The translations under genes and the position numbers were made by a program. A DNA stretch of 64,000 nt from the NCBI RefSeq assembly GCF_002797595.1, contig NZ_PGFE01000002.1, positions 372,001 through 436,000 of the forward strand. Reading direction: 5' to 3'. The notes below the pieces were generated by a model that worked only from the letters and a program-made list of their open reading frames with translations, ran no database searches and had not been told where the DNA came from. Positions 9,201 to 18,957 of the stretch are shown here, in pieces. Positions within the stretch are counted from its first letter, which is position 1; the number at the start of each line of letters is the position of its first letter. The DNA is from Sediminihabitans luteus (lineage in GTDB: Bacteria > Actinomycetota > Actinomycetes > Actinomycetales > Cellulomonadaceae).

Positions 9201-9811
9201 CCGGTCGTCTCGACCGTGACCTGCACGAACACGGGAACGCTCATGCCGAGCTCGACCATCGCCGCGCGCGAGCCGTTGACGGCCGCCTTGGTCTGCAGCA
9301 GGTCCTGGCTCGTCTCGACGAGGATCGCGTCGGCGCCGCCGCGCACGAGGCCGACGGCCTGGAGCGCGAACGTGTCCTTGAGGTGCTGGTAGGTCGTGTG
9401 CCCGAGGCTCGGCAGCTTGGTGCCGGGGCCCATCGAGCCGAGCACCCAGCGCGGCTTGTCGGGCGTCGACCAGTGGTCGGCCCGCTCGCGCGCGATGCGT
9501 GCGCCCGCCTCGGCGAGCTCGGTGATGCGGTCGTCGATCTCGTAGTCCGACAGGTTCGACCAGTTCGCCCCGAACGTGTTCGTCTCGACGCAGTCCGAGC
9601 CGACCTCGAAGTAGGCGTCGTGGACCGCGGCGATCGCGTCGGGCCGGGTCACGTTGAGGATCTCGTTGCAGCCCTCGAGGCCCTGGAAGTCCTCGAGCGT
9701 GAGGTCCTGCGCCTGGAGCATCGTGCCCATCGCGCCGTCGGCGACGACGACGCGGGTGCGGACCGCCTCGAGCAGGGCGGCGGAACGGGGGGTCAGCGCG
9801 GGGGAGGGCAT
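6236..9811 (-). CDS. metH: Cobalamin-dependent methionine synthase
   Basis: A 1191-residue enzyme, close to the usual length, transferring a methyl group from 5-methyltetrahydrofolate to homocysteine through methylcobalamin in the cytoplasm. Domains in order: homocysteine S-methyltransferase (about 1-325; zinc cysteines in GLNCATGP and GGCCGT), pterin-binding domain (about 330-600, GERTNANGSK), the B12 cap and Rossmann module (about 640-890), with the cobalt-binding DVHDIGKN near residue 745, and the reactivation domain (about 930-1191; RGARMSLGYPACPD). All four modules are intact, so it should be active and able to be reductively reactivated. It is transcribed divergently from the GNAT gene; a TAGAAT -10 box ends six bases before the ATG, implying a leaderless mRNA and leaving no room for a cobalamin riboswitch. 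Confidence 0.97.
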   Translation of the reverse strand: MPSPALTPRSAALLEAVRTRVVVADGAMGTMLQAQDLTLEDFQGLEGCNEILNVTRPDAIAAVHDAYFEVGSDCVETNTFGANWSNLSDYEIDDRITELAEAGARIARERADHWSTPDKPRWVLGSMGPGTKLPSLGHTTYQHLKDTFALQAVGLVRGGADAILVETSQDLLQTKAAVNGSRAAMVELGMSVPVFVQVTVETTGTMLMGSEIGAALTTLQSLDVDAIGLNCATGPAEMSEHLRHLSKHATMPVTCMPNAGLPVLGKDGASYPLTPAELAAAHAQFAREFGLGLVGGCCGTTPEHLRQVVEAVGGQPVAPRTPERENGVASLYSHVDFSQDSSFLAIGERTNANGSKAFREAMLAGEWDECVQIARTQTREGAHLLDVCIDYVGRDGVEDVRAIVSRFASASTLPLVIDSTEPAVIQAGLELVGGRAVVNSVNFEDGNTPTSRFQRIMPIVKEHGAAVIALTIDEEGQARTTETKVAIASRLIDTLVDDWGMRLDDIIVDTLTFPIATGQEETRRDGIETIEAIRALVAKYPGVHTTLGVSNVSFGLNPAARTVLNSVFLHECVQAGLDSAIVHAAKILPLNKIPDEQRQAALDLVWDKRVYDDAGNLTHDPLSHLLDLFSGVDSAALKDQRAAEMAALPVGERLARRIIDGEGKGLEADLDEARAGGTSALAIVNDHLLEGMKVVGELFGKGEMQLPFVLQSAEVMKAAVALLEPHMEKSGAAGKGTIVLGTVRGDVHDIGKNLVDIILTNNGYDVVNIGIKQPVSAFIEAAEQHDADVIGMSGLLVKSTVVMKENLEELNARGLAGRYPVLLGGAALTRTYVEDDLDAVYDGQVRYAKDAFEGLRLMEPLVRVARGEAPDAVGLPPLKKRRHAAVTVTETPLEDLPARSDVATDNEVPTPPFWGTRIVKGIALAEYSALLDERATFMGQWGLKPGRGEDGRSYEELVETEGRPRLREWLSRIAAEGMMDPSVIYGYFPAWSEGDDVVVAHHGPGLAGGTAPDGGSGGEPGTERLRFTFPRQRRDRHLCLADFIKPKEWVEATGRYDVLPVQLVTMGDAVDAHTATMFAANQYRDYMELHGLSVQLTESLAEFWHARVREELGFAGEEPGTVEGYFKLQYRGARMSLGYPACPDMEDRRKVVELLRPERVGVVLSEELQLHPEQSTDAFVLHHPEAKYFSV

Positions 9812-9817
9812 GCCACG

Positions 9818-9823
9818 ATTCTA
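9818..9823 (-). promoter_or_regulatory. -10 hexamer TAGAAT, leaderless metH promoter
   Basis: TAGAAT on the minus strand ends six bases before the metH ATG, placing the predicted transcription start on the A of the start codon. Confidence 0.65.
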
Positions 9824-9938
9824 GGCGGGCGCGCGCCGGCTCACGCCGTGCCGTCCACGGCGGCGCGAGGCCGGGCACGCGTCGTCCGCCCGGCGCCGGT
9901 TCCCCGCTTAATCCCGTGCCCGACGGCGGCCCCCGACC

Positions 9939-9944
9939 TACGCT
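9939..9944 (+). promoter_or_regulatory. -10 hexamer TACGCT, leaderless promoter of the GNAT gene
   Basis: TACGCT ends six bases before the ATG at 9951. With the metH -10 it forms a divergent pair of leaderless promoters. Confidence 0.6.
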
Positions 9945-9950
9945 CGAGGC

Positions 9951-10979
9951 ATGACCTCCCTCGCCGAGCGTGTCGCCGCACCCCGCGACCTGCCGCCCCT
10001 GCCCGACGCCCTGACCTGGCGGGCGCTGACCCGTGACGACGTGCCGGCGCTGACCGCACTGATCATCGCCGGGCAGGAGGCCGACGGCGCCCGGTACCGC
10101 ATCTCGCCCGAGGAGGTCGACGAGAAGTTCGACGGGTCGTGGAAGGACCCTGTCGCGAACTCGCGCGTCGGCGTGGACGCGGACGGCGCGTTCCGGGCCT
10201 GGGCGTGGGTCGAGACCTACCCGGCCGACGAGCGCACGGTGCGGGCGTCGATCGAGGGTGGCGTGCACCCGGCGGTGCGGCGGCAGGGGATCGGGCGGGC
10301 GGTCGTCGCGTGGCTCGAGGCACGGGCGCGCCAGGCGCTCGTCGAGACCGGCAAGGAGCTGCCCGCGCGGATCGCGGCCTACGTGGACGACGACGCGCCT
10401 GCGGCCGAGAAGGCCGTGTACGAGCGGGCCGGGTTCACCGCGCTGCGCTACTACTCGAACCTGCGCCGTGACCTGACCCTGCCCGTCCCGACCGCGCCGC
10501 TGGGCGCGGGACTGCGGCTCGTGCCGTGGTCCGACGACGTCGACGAGGCGGCGCGGCTCGCGCACAACGACGCGTTCCGTGACCACTGGGGCAGCGAGCC
10601 GCGCAGCCCCGAGAGCTGGGCGAAGGGTCGGGCGACGTTCGCCCCCGCGTGGAGCTTCACGATCGTCGACGACACGATCGTCGACGACGCCGGCCCGTTC
10701 GTCGCGGGCTACCTCGTCTCGGGCAAGTACGAGCAGGACTGGCCCGTGCAGGGGTACACCTCGGGCTACACCGAGCTGCTGGGCGTGCGCCGCAGCCACC
10801 GCGGCCGCGGGATCTCGGTCGCGCTGCTCGAGGCCGCGATGACGGCCTACGCGCGCGACGGCATGCAGTACGCCGAGCTCGACGTCGACACGGAGAACCC
10901 CTCGGGCGCGCACGGGCTCTACGCGAGCCTCGGCTACGAGAAGGTCGACGGGTCGCGGATGTACTCGATCGAGCTCTGA
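9951..10979 (+). CDS. Tandem GNAT acetyltransferase
   Basis: A 342-residue protein with two GNAT folds. The N-terminal domain carries the acetyl-CoA pyrophosphate loop RRQGIGRA (about 109-116), the C-terminal domain SHRGRGIS (about 281-288), followed by the family-typical ENPSGAHGLYASLGYE. Two-domain GNATs of this sort are frequent in actinobacteria (mycothiol synthase MshD is one), but the sequence lacks enough context to assign MshD; the natural substrate is unknown. Both loops look intact, so both domains may bind acetyl-CoA. It is monocistronic, divergent from metH, and ends against a hairpin shared with the convergent topoisomerase gene. Confidence 0.85.
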   Translation: MTSLAERVAAPRDLPPLPDALTWRALTRDDVPALTALIIAGQEADGARYRISPEEVDEKFDGSWKDPVANSRVGVDADGAFRAWAWVETYPADERTVRASIEGGVHPAVRRQGIGRAVVAWLEARARQALVETGKELPARIAAYVDDDAPAAEKAVYERAGFTALRYYSNLRRDLTLPVPTAPLGAGLRLVPWSDDVDEAARLAHNDAFRDHWGSEPRSPESWAKGRATFAPAWSFTIVDDTIVDDAGPFVAGYLVSGKYEQDWPVQGYTSGYTELLGVRRSHRGRGISVALLEAAMTAYARDGMQYAELDVDTENPSGAHGLYASLGYEKVDGSRMYSIEL

Positions 10980-11000
10980 GGCGACGACGCTCGCAGGTGA

Positions 11001-11036
11001 CGACGCCCTGACCCGCGGTCGCGGGCCGGGGCGTCG
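11001..11036. terminator. Bidirectional hairpin between GNAT and topoisomerase genes
   Basis: An interrupted stem (8 bp, a 3x3 internal loop, then 6 bp) lies in the 67 bases between two convergent stop codons. It could stop transcription from both sides. Confidence 0.55.
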
Positions 11037-11046
11037 CTCCGGGTGG

Positions 11047-13512
<2,466 letters not shown>

Positions 13513-13639
13513 GGGGGGTCGGGCTCCCGGGTCTCGAGGGTGCAGGGCGGTCGGGCGGAACGGTACGCGAAACCACCGACGCCCAGCGCCATTGTCCCTG
13601 CTCCGGCGCGTGCCGGACGCCCTGGCGCGCCGGACCGCC

Positions 13640-13645
13640 TAGCCT
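13640..13645 (+). promoter_or_regulatory. -10 hexamer TAGCCT, leaderless promoter
   Basis: TAGCCT ends seven bases before the GTG at 13653, the start of the GNAT/acyl-CoA synthetase fusion. Confidence 0.6.
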
Positions 13646-13652
13646 GGGGCGC

Positions 13653-16382
13653 GTGGAGGACAGCGCCGCCCAGGGCAGGTATCCCGTCGAGTGGGAGGCC
13701 GACGTCGTCCTGCGCGACGGCGGGACCGCGCACGTGCGCCCGATCCGCCCCGAGGACGCCGAGGCGCTCCAGCGGTTCCACGTCAACCAGTCCGAGCGCT
13801 CGACGTACCTGCGGTTCTTCGCGCCCATGGAACGGCTCTCCGAGCGCGACCTGCGGCGCTTCACGCACGTCGACCACGTCGACCGCGTCGCGCTCGTGGC
13901 CGTGCGCACGCTCGCCGACGGCACCGAGGAGATCATCGGCGTGGGTCGGTTCGACCGCGTCGAGCCGACCGAGGCCGAGGTCGCGTTCAACATCGCGGAC
14001 GCCGCGCAGGGCCGTGGCGTCGGGTCCGTCCTGCTCGAGCACCTCGCCGCAGCGGCGCGCGAGCTCGGGATCCGCCGGTTCACGGCCGACGTGCTGCCGC
14101 AGAACGGCAAGATGATCGACGTGTTCCGCGAGGCCGGCTTCGAGCTCACGCAGCGCATCGAGGACGGGATCGTGCTCGTGCACGTCGACCTCGACCCGAC
14201 CGTGCGCTCGCGCGCCGTCATGGCCGACCGCGAGCACCGCGCCGAGTCGCGCAGCATGGCCCGCCTGCTGCGGCCCGACGCCGTGGTCGTGGTCGGCCCC
14301 GGCGAGGGCGACACGACGTCGTCCGAGGCGCTCGCGGCCATGCGTGTCACGGCGTCGCTCGTCGCGCAGGGCACGCCCACGCACACCGTCGGCGTGGCCG
14401 AGCCCGCGCCGCTGCCCGCGGGCGCCGCGCGGCCGTTCCGGGCGGACGACGTCGCCGCGGTCCCGGCGCCCGTCGAGCTCGCGGTGCTGTCCCTCGCCCC
14501 GGCCGAGGCGATCCGCGCGGTCCGGGCCCTGGTCCCGCTCGGCGTCCGCGGCCTGGTGATCCTCTCGTCCGGCTACGCCGAGGCGGGGCCCTCGGGGCTC
14601 GCGGCGCGGCGCGAGCTGCTGCGCGCCGCGCACGGCGCGGGCATGCGGATCGTCGGCCCCGCGTCGTACGGGCTGTTCACGACCGACCCCGAACGTCCGC
14701 TCAACGCGAGCCTGCTCGACGAGCTGCCGCCCGCGGGCGACGTCGGGTTCTTCTGCCAGTCCGCGCCCATGGCGGTGACGCTGCTCGCGACCGTGCGCCG
14801 CCGTGGTCTCGGGGTGTCGTCGTTCCTCTCGGGCGGGCACCGCGCGGACGTCTCGGGCAACGACCTCATGCAGCACTGGCAGGACGACGCGCGCTCGAAG
14901 GTCGTGTGCCTGTACCTCGAGTCGATCGGCAACCCGCGCAAGTTCTCCCGCATCGCGCGACGGCTCGCCCGCGCCAAGCCGGTCGTGGTCGTGACCGCGG
15001 GCCGCTCGGGGCACGTCGTGCCGCCCGGGCACGCGGTGCGCACCACGCGCGCCCCGCGCCGCACGCTCGAGGAGATGCTGCGGCAGTCCGGCGTGATCCA
15101 CGCCGACAACACGCACCACCTGGTCGACATCGCCCAGCTCCTCGCGCACCAGCCCCTCCCGGCGGGCCGCCGGGTCGGGGTGCTCGCGAGCTCGGCGGCG
15201 CTCGCCGCGCTCGTCGCCGAGGCCGTCTCGGCCGCGGGCCTCGAGGTGGCCCCCTGCTCGGGCTCGCTCTACGAGGGCGTCACGGACGACGTCGTGGAAC
15301 GTGCCGTCGAGCCCATGTACGCGGACGGCGCGTGCGACGCGGTCGTGGTGGTGCACGTGCCGACGCTGCACCCGCGCGACGAGCGGCTCTCGCACGCGGT
15401 CGCCCGGCACGCCGCGCGCACGGGGCGCACGACCGTCGTCAGCACGCTCGGCCTGCACGGGCTCACCGACGAGCTCGCCGCGCCCGACGCGGACGGGACC
15501 GTGCGGCACGTGCCCGCGTACTCGACCCCCGAGGACGCGGTCGCCGCGCTCGGGGCGGTCGTGCGGTACGCGGACTGGCGCGCGGTCGACCAGGGCACGC
15601 TCGTCGAGCCGGACCGCGTGCGGCCCGCGCGCGCCCGCGCGCTCGTCGAGGAGGTCGTCGCCGACCGCACGCTCGACGACCCGCCCGTGGCCCTCGACGC
15701 GACGCGCACCGCCGAGCTGCTGGGCGCGTACGGCATCAACGTGTGGCCCTCGGCCAAGGTCGCGGACGCCGACGCCGCGGTCGCCGCGGCCGACGCGCTC
15801 GGGTGGCCGATCGCGCTCAAGCACACCGCGGACGCGCTGCGGCACCGCACCGACCTGGGCGCCGTGCGGCTCGACCTGCACACCGCCGACGAGCTGCGCA
15901 CCGCGGTCGCGCAGATGTCGGAGGCGTTCACCGACCTGGTGCCCGCGATCGACCCCGGTCCGCTGCCGTTCGAGGTGCAACCCATGGCGACCTCGGGCGT
16001 CGCGTGCGTCGTGCGCTCGACCGAGGACCAGCTGTTCGGTCCCGTCGTCGCGTTCGGTCTCGCGGGCGACGCGGTCGACCTGCTCGAGGACGTCGCGTAC
16101 GGCGTCCCGCCCCTGACCGACGTGGACGTCGCCGCGATGGTCCGCGCGGTGCGGGCCGCGCCGCGGCTCTTCGGGTACGAGGGTGCCCCCGTCGCGGACG
16201 TCGCCGCGCTCGAGGACCTCGTCGCGCGCGTGTCGGTCATGGCCGACGACCTGCCCGAGCTGCGCAGCCTCGAGCTGTACCCCGTGGTCGTGGCCGACCG
16301 CGGCGCGGCGGTGCTCACGGCGCGGGTCACGCTCGCGCCGTCGTCCCGCACGGACGCTCTGCGCCGGGCGCTCCCCGGGTAG
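13653..16382 (+). CDS. GNAT acetyltransferase fused to an NDP-forming acyl-CoA synthetase-like protein (Pat family)
   Basis: A 909-residue fusion. Residues about 1-190 are a GNAT domain (acetyl-CoA loop RGVGSVLLEHL near 120). They are followed by a CoA-binding Rossmann domain (about 210-330), a succinyl-CoA-ligase-like flavodoxin region (about 340-650) and an ATP-grasp domain (about 680-905, with PIALKHTADALRHRTDLGAV). This architecture is that of protein lysine acetyltransferases (Pat), which acetylate and silence AMP-forming acetyl-CoA synthetase; actinobacterial versions put GNAT first. The loop that in active ADP-forming synthetases holds the phosphorylated histidine (SHTG) reads PPGHAVRTTRAP here, so synthetase catalysis is doubtful and a regulatory, ligand-sensing role is more likely. 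The leaderless GTG start is supported by TAGCCT just upstream. Confidence 0.88.
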   Translation: MEDSAAQGRYPVEWEADVVLRDGGTAHVRPIRPEDAEALQRFHVNQSERSTYLRFFAPMERLSERDLRRFTHVDHVDRVALVAVRTLADGTEEIIGVGRFDRVEPTEAEVAFNIADAAQGRGVGSVLLEHLAAAARELGIRRFTADVLPQNGKMIDVFREAGFELTQRIEDGIVLVHVDLDPTVRSRAVMADREHRAESRSMARLLRPDAVVVVGPGEGDTTSSEALAAMRVTASLVAQGTPTHTVGVAEPAPLPAGAARPFRADDVAAVPAPVELAVLSLAPAEAIRAVRALVPLGVRGLVILSSGYAEAGPSGLAARRELLRAAHGAGMRIVGPASYGLFTTDPERPLNASLLDELPPAGDVGFFCQSAPMAVTLLATVRRRGLGVSSFLSGGHRADVSGNDLMQHWQDDARSKVVCLYLESIGNPRKFSRIARRLARAKPVVVVTAGRSGHVVPPGHAVRTTRAPRRTLEEMLRQSGVIHADNTHHLVDIAQLLAHQPLPAGRRVGVLASSAALAALVAEAVSAAGLEVAPCSGSLYEGVTDDVVERAVEPMYADGACDAVVVVHVPTLHPRDERLSHAVARHAARTGRTTVVSTLGLHGLTDELAAPDADGTVRHVPAYSTPEDAVAALGAVVRYADWRAVDQGTLVEPDRVRPARARALVEEVVADRTLDDPPVALDATRTAELLGAYGINVWPSAKVADADAAVAAADALGWPIALKHTADALRHRTDLGAVRLDLHTADELRTAVAQMSEAFTDLVPAIDPGPLPFEVQPMATSGVACVVRSTEDQLFGPVVAFGLAGDAVDLLEDVAYGVPPLTDVDVAAMVRAVRAAPRLFGYEGAPVADVAALEDLVARVSVMADDLPELRSLELYPVVVADRGAAVLTARVTLAPSSRTDALRRALPG

Positions 16383-16444
16383 CCGCTGCGCGCGGCTCCC
16401 CACAGCCCCGCCGCGCGGGCTGGCCCGGCGCTCGGTGCAGGTGG

Positions 16445-16450
16445 GAGAAT
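16445..16450 (+). promoter_or_regulatory. -10-like hexamer GAGAAT before the DUF5998 gene
   Basis: GAGAAT ends six bases before the GTG at 16457. It matches the leaderless spacing seen elsewhere but is a weaker hexamer. Confidence 0.4.
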
Positions 16451-16456
16451 GCGCCG

Positions 16457-17050
16457 GTGCCCTCCAGGACCCCCGACACCCATCCCGCCCTGACCGCCGA
16501 GCTCCGCCGCGCGGGCTACTACCCGGACCTCGTGCGCGACGTCCTCGACGTGGCGCTCGGGGACGAGGACGTCGTCGCGCAGCTCGTGCACGCCGAGACG
16601 ACGTTCGACGTCGCCGAGGTCCGCCGCCACCTCACGGTCCTCGTGCTCACCCCGACCCGGCTCGTCTCGGCGCACGTCGACGACCACCCGGCCGACAGCG
16701 AGCACCCGTCGGCGTCGGCCGCCGCGACCACCGAGTCCGTCCCGCTCTCGGAGCTGCGCTCGGTCACGCTCACGCACGTCATGGCCGACCCCGAGAAGCA
16801 CCGGTCGGGCGACCTCGCCGTCGAGATCACGCTCGCGGTGGGCTGGGGGAGCGTCTCGCGCGTCGACCTCGAGCCCGCGCAGTGCCCCGACCCGGAGTGC
16901 GACGCCGACCACGGCCTGACCGGCCAGATCACCCCGGACGACGTCGTGGTGCGCGTGAGCTCCGAGGCCGAGGGCCGCGACGCGGTGCGCGCCGCGACCG
17001 ACTTCGCGCGGCGCCTGTCGGCGCTGAGCTCGGTCACGGCCCGCCGGTGA
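16457..17050 (+). CDS. DUF5998 family protein
   Basis: A 197-residue soluble protein conserved in actinobacteria, of unknown function. It opens with an amphipathic helix (ALTAELRRAGYYPDLVRDVLDVAL) and continues as an alternating beta/alpha domain ending in ATDFARRLSAL. A CPDPECDADHG segment (about 143-153) has two cysteines and acidic residues that might hold a metal, though I know no evidence for this. The GTG start is chosen from the -10 spacing and from the loss of similarity upstream. Its stop overlaps the GTG of the phosphodiesterase gene (GTGA), so the two products are co-translated and probably functionally linked, together with thymidine kinase 28 bases further on. Confidence 0.78.
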   Translation: MPSRTPDTHPALTAELRRAGYYPDLVRDVLDVALGDEDVVAQLVHAETTFDVAEVRRHLTVLVLTPTRLVSAHVDDHPADSEHPSASAAATTESVPLSELRSVTLTHVMADPEKHRSGDLAVEITLAVGWGSVSRVDLEPAQCPDPECDADHGLTGQITPDDVVVRVSSEAEGRDAVRAATDFARRLSALSSVTARR

Positions 17051-18207
17051 CGGCGGCCGCGCTCCCCGCGGGCTTCGTCGCCCCCGCGTACGCGGGCCGC
17101 TCGCTCGCCGCCGTGCTGCCCGCGGCCGCCGGCGCGCTCGGCGTCGACCTGACGACCAGCACCGGGATCGTCGCGGCGCAGGCGCGCGCGACGCTCGCGC
17201 TGCCGTCCGCCGAGCGCGTGTGCGTCGTCCTCGTCGACGGCCTCGGGTACCGCAACCTCGCCGAGCGGTCCGGGCACGCGCCGTTCCTGCGCTCGCTCCT
17301 GGCGGGCTCCGAGCCCCTGGTCACGTGCGCGCCCAGCACGACCGCCGCGGCGCTCGCGACGTTCGGCACCGGCACGTCGCCGGGCACGACCGGCATGGTC
17401 GGGTACACCCAGCGCGACCGGCTCACGGGGGCGCTCGCGACCATGGTCTCGTGGGACGGCGCGAGCGACCCGCTCGAGGTCCAGCGCGAGACGACGGTGC
17501 TCGAGACGCTCGCTGCCGCCGGCACGCCCGTCACGACGGTCGGCCCGCGCCGGTTCCAGGGCTCGGGCATGACGCGCGCCGCGCTGCGGGGCAGCCGGTA
17601 CCGCGTCGCCGAACGGCTCGCGGACCGCGTCGACGCCGCGGTCGACGTGCTCGCCCGCCCGGGACTGGCCTACCTGTACTGGGAGGAGGTCGACCACACG
17701 GGGCACGTGCACGGCGTCGACTCCTGGCAGTGGGGCGACCGGCTCGAGGCGACCGACGGCGAGCTCGCGTCGCTCGTGCGCAGGCTCCCGCGCGGGACGC
17801 TCGTGATCGTCACCGCCGATCACGGCATGGTCGACGTCGACCCGTCGGTGCGCCGCGACGTCGCGCACGACCCGCGCCTCGCGCAGGACGTCGACCTCGT
17901 CGGCGGCGAGCCCCGCGCCGTGCACCTGTACACCGACCGCGCGGACGACGTCGCTGCGCGCTGGACCGACGTGCTCGGCGACGACGCGTACGTCGTGCGG
18001 CGCGACGACGCGGTCGAGGCGGGGCTGTTCGGCGCCGTCCGACCTGACAACCTCGGGGTGCTCGGCGACGTCCTCGTGCTGTCCACCGGCCTGGCGACCG
18101 TCGTCGACTCGCGCACCCAGAGCGCCGCGTCGATCGCGCTGCGCGGCATGCACGGCTCGCTCACCGAGACCGAGATGCTCGTTCCCGGGCTCGTGCACCA
18201 GTCCTGA
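17047..18207 (+). CDS. Alkaline phosphatase superfamily phosphodiesterase (nucleotide pyrophosphatase-like)
   Basis: A 386-residue member of the nucleotide pyrophosphatase/phosphodiesterase branch of the alkaline phosphatase superfamily. Metal-binding signatures are visible: VLVDGLGYRN (first Asp, about residue 64), PSTTAAAL (nucleophile Thr/Ser, about 97-104), EEVDHTGHVHG (about 216-226), TADHGMVDVD (about 257-266) and the closing HGSLTETEMLVP histidine. All two-zinc ligands seem present, so it should hydrolyse a phosphodiester or pyrophosphate bond, substrate unknown. No signal peptide is evident, pointing to the cytoplasm. It is translationally coupled to the DUF5998 protein and followed by thymidine kinase, so a nucleotide-related role is reasonable inference. 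Confidence 0.85.
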   Translation: MTAAALPAGFVAPAYAGRSLAAVLPAAAGALGVDLTTSTGIVAAQARATLALPSAERVCVVLVDGLGYRNLAERSGHAPFLRSLLAGSEPLVTCAPSTTAAALATFGTGTSPGTTGMVGYTQRDRLTGALATMVSWDGASDPLEVQRETTVLETLAAAGTPVTTVGPRRFQGSGMTRAALRGSRYRVAERLADRVDAAVDVLARPGLAYLYWEEVDHTGHVHGVDSWQWGDRLEATDGELASLVRRLPRGTLVIVTADHGMVDVDPSVRRDVAHDPRLAQDVDLVGGEPRAVHLYTDRADDVAARWTDVLGDDAYVVRRDDAVEAGLFGAVRPDNLGVLGDVLVLSTGLATVVDSRTQSAASIALRGMHGSLTETEMLVPGLVHQS

Positions 18208-18235
18208 CCGACCCACCGACCGACCGAGGAGCACC

Positions 18236-18874
18236 GTGGCAGAACTCGTCTTCTTCTCCGGGACCATGGACTGCGGCAAGTCGACGCTCGCGCTCCAGAT
18301 GGACCACAACCACGCCGCGCGCGGTCGCACCGGCCTGGTGTTCACGCGCGACGACCGCGCGGGCACCGACCGGATCTCGTCGCGGCTGGGGCTCGAGCGT
18401 GTCGCGCGCGAGGTGCACGACGAGACCGACTTCGGCGACGTCGTCCTGCGCGAGCACGCGGCCGGGCGCCCCATCGACTACCTCGTGTGCGACGAGGCGC
18501 AGTTCTACTCGCCCGAGCAGGTCGAGCAGCTCGCCCGCCTGGTCGACGAGATGGCCGTCGACGTGTTCGCGTTCGGGATCACCGCCGACTTCCGCACCCG
18601 CCTGTTCCCCGGCGCGGCACGGCTCATCGAGCTCGCCGACCGGGTCGAGGTGCTGCAGGTGCGGTCGCTGTGCTGGTGCGGGGCCCGCGCGACGCACAAC
18701 GCGCGCACCGTCGACGGGGTCATGGTCGTCGAGGGCGAGCAGGTCGTCGTCGGCGACACCGGGGGAGCGGCGAGCATCGGGTACGAGGTGCTGTGCCGCC
18801 GCCACCACATGCGCCGCATGACCGCCTCGGGCGCGCGCGCCCGCACCGAGCACGGCGCGACCGTCCTGCTGTAG
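18236..18874 (+). CDS. tdk: Thymidine kinase (type II, TK1-like)
   Basis: A 212-residue enzyme phosphorylating thymidine with ATP in the pyrimidine salvage pathway. P-loop GTMDCGKS spans residues 9-16, the Mg/ATP motif CDEAQF lies near 85-90, the lasso loop follows (FGITADFRT), and zinc cysteines occur in CWCGA (about 146) and CRRHH near the C-terminus, as in tetrameric TK1 enzymes. The GTG start has a GAGGAG ribosome site seven bases upstream. It sits 28 bases after the phosphodiesterase gene and is probably in its operon. Many actinobacteria lack this gene, so its retention implies use of external thymidine. Confidence 0.95.
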   Translation: MAELVFFSGTMDCGKSTLALQMDHNHAARGRTGLVFTRDDRAGTDRISSRLGLERVAREVHDETDFGDVVLREHAAGRPIDYLVCDEAQFYSPEQVEQLARLVDEMAVDVFAFGITADFRTRLFPGAARLIELADRVEVLQVRSLCWCGARATHNARTVDGVMVVEGEQVVVGDTGGAASIGYEVLCRRHHMRRMTASGARARTEHGATVLL

Positions 18875-18957
18875 GCGCGCTGGCCGTCGTCCGGGGCGCC
18901 CGTGTGCCGCGTGGGCCCGTGTGTCCGGCCGCGCGAGCAGCCACCGGGCAGGTGCAG

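Noticed and set aside
1-9811. ECF transporter as a cobalamin importer serving MetH
   Set aside because: They are separated by unrelated, terminated genes on opposite strands; proximity alone does not support a shared substrate.
9812-9950. Cobalamin riboswitch for metH
   Set aside because: The gap to the divergent gene is only 139 bases, a -10 box ends six bases before the ATG, and no B12-box-like sequence is visible.
6212-10036. Long open frame on the plus strand opposite metH
   Set aside because: It is the low-stop antisense frame of a high-GC gene, with Arg/His/Val-rich composition and no domain; metH explains the region.
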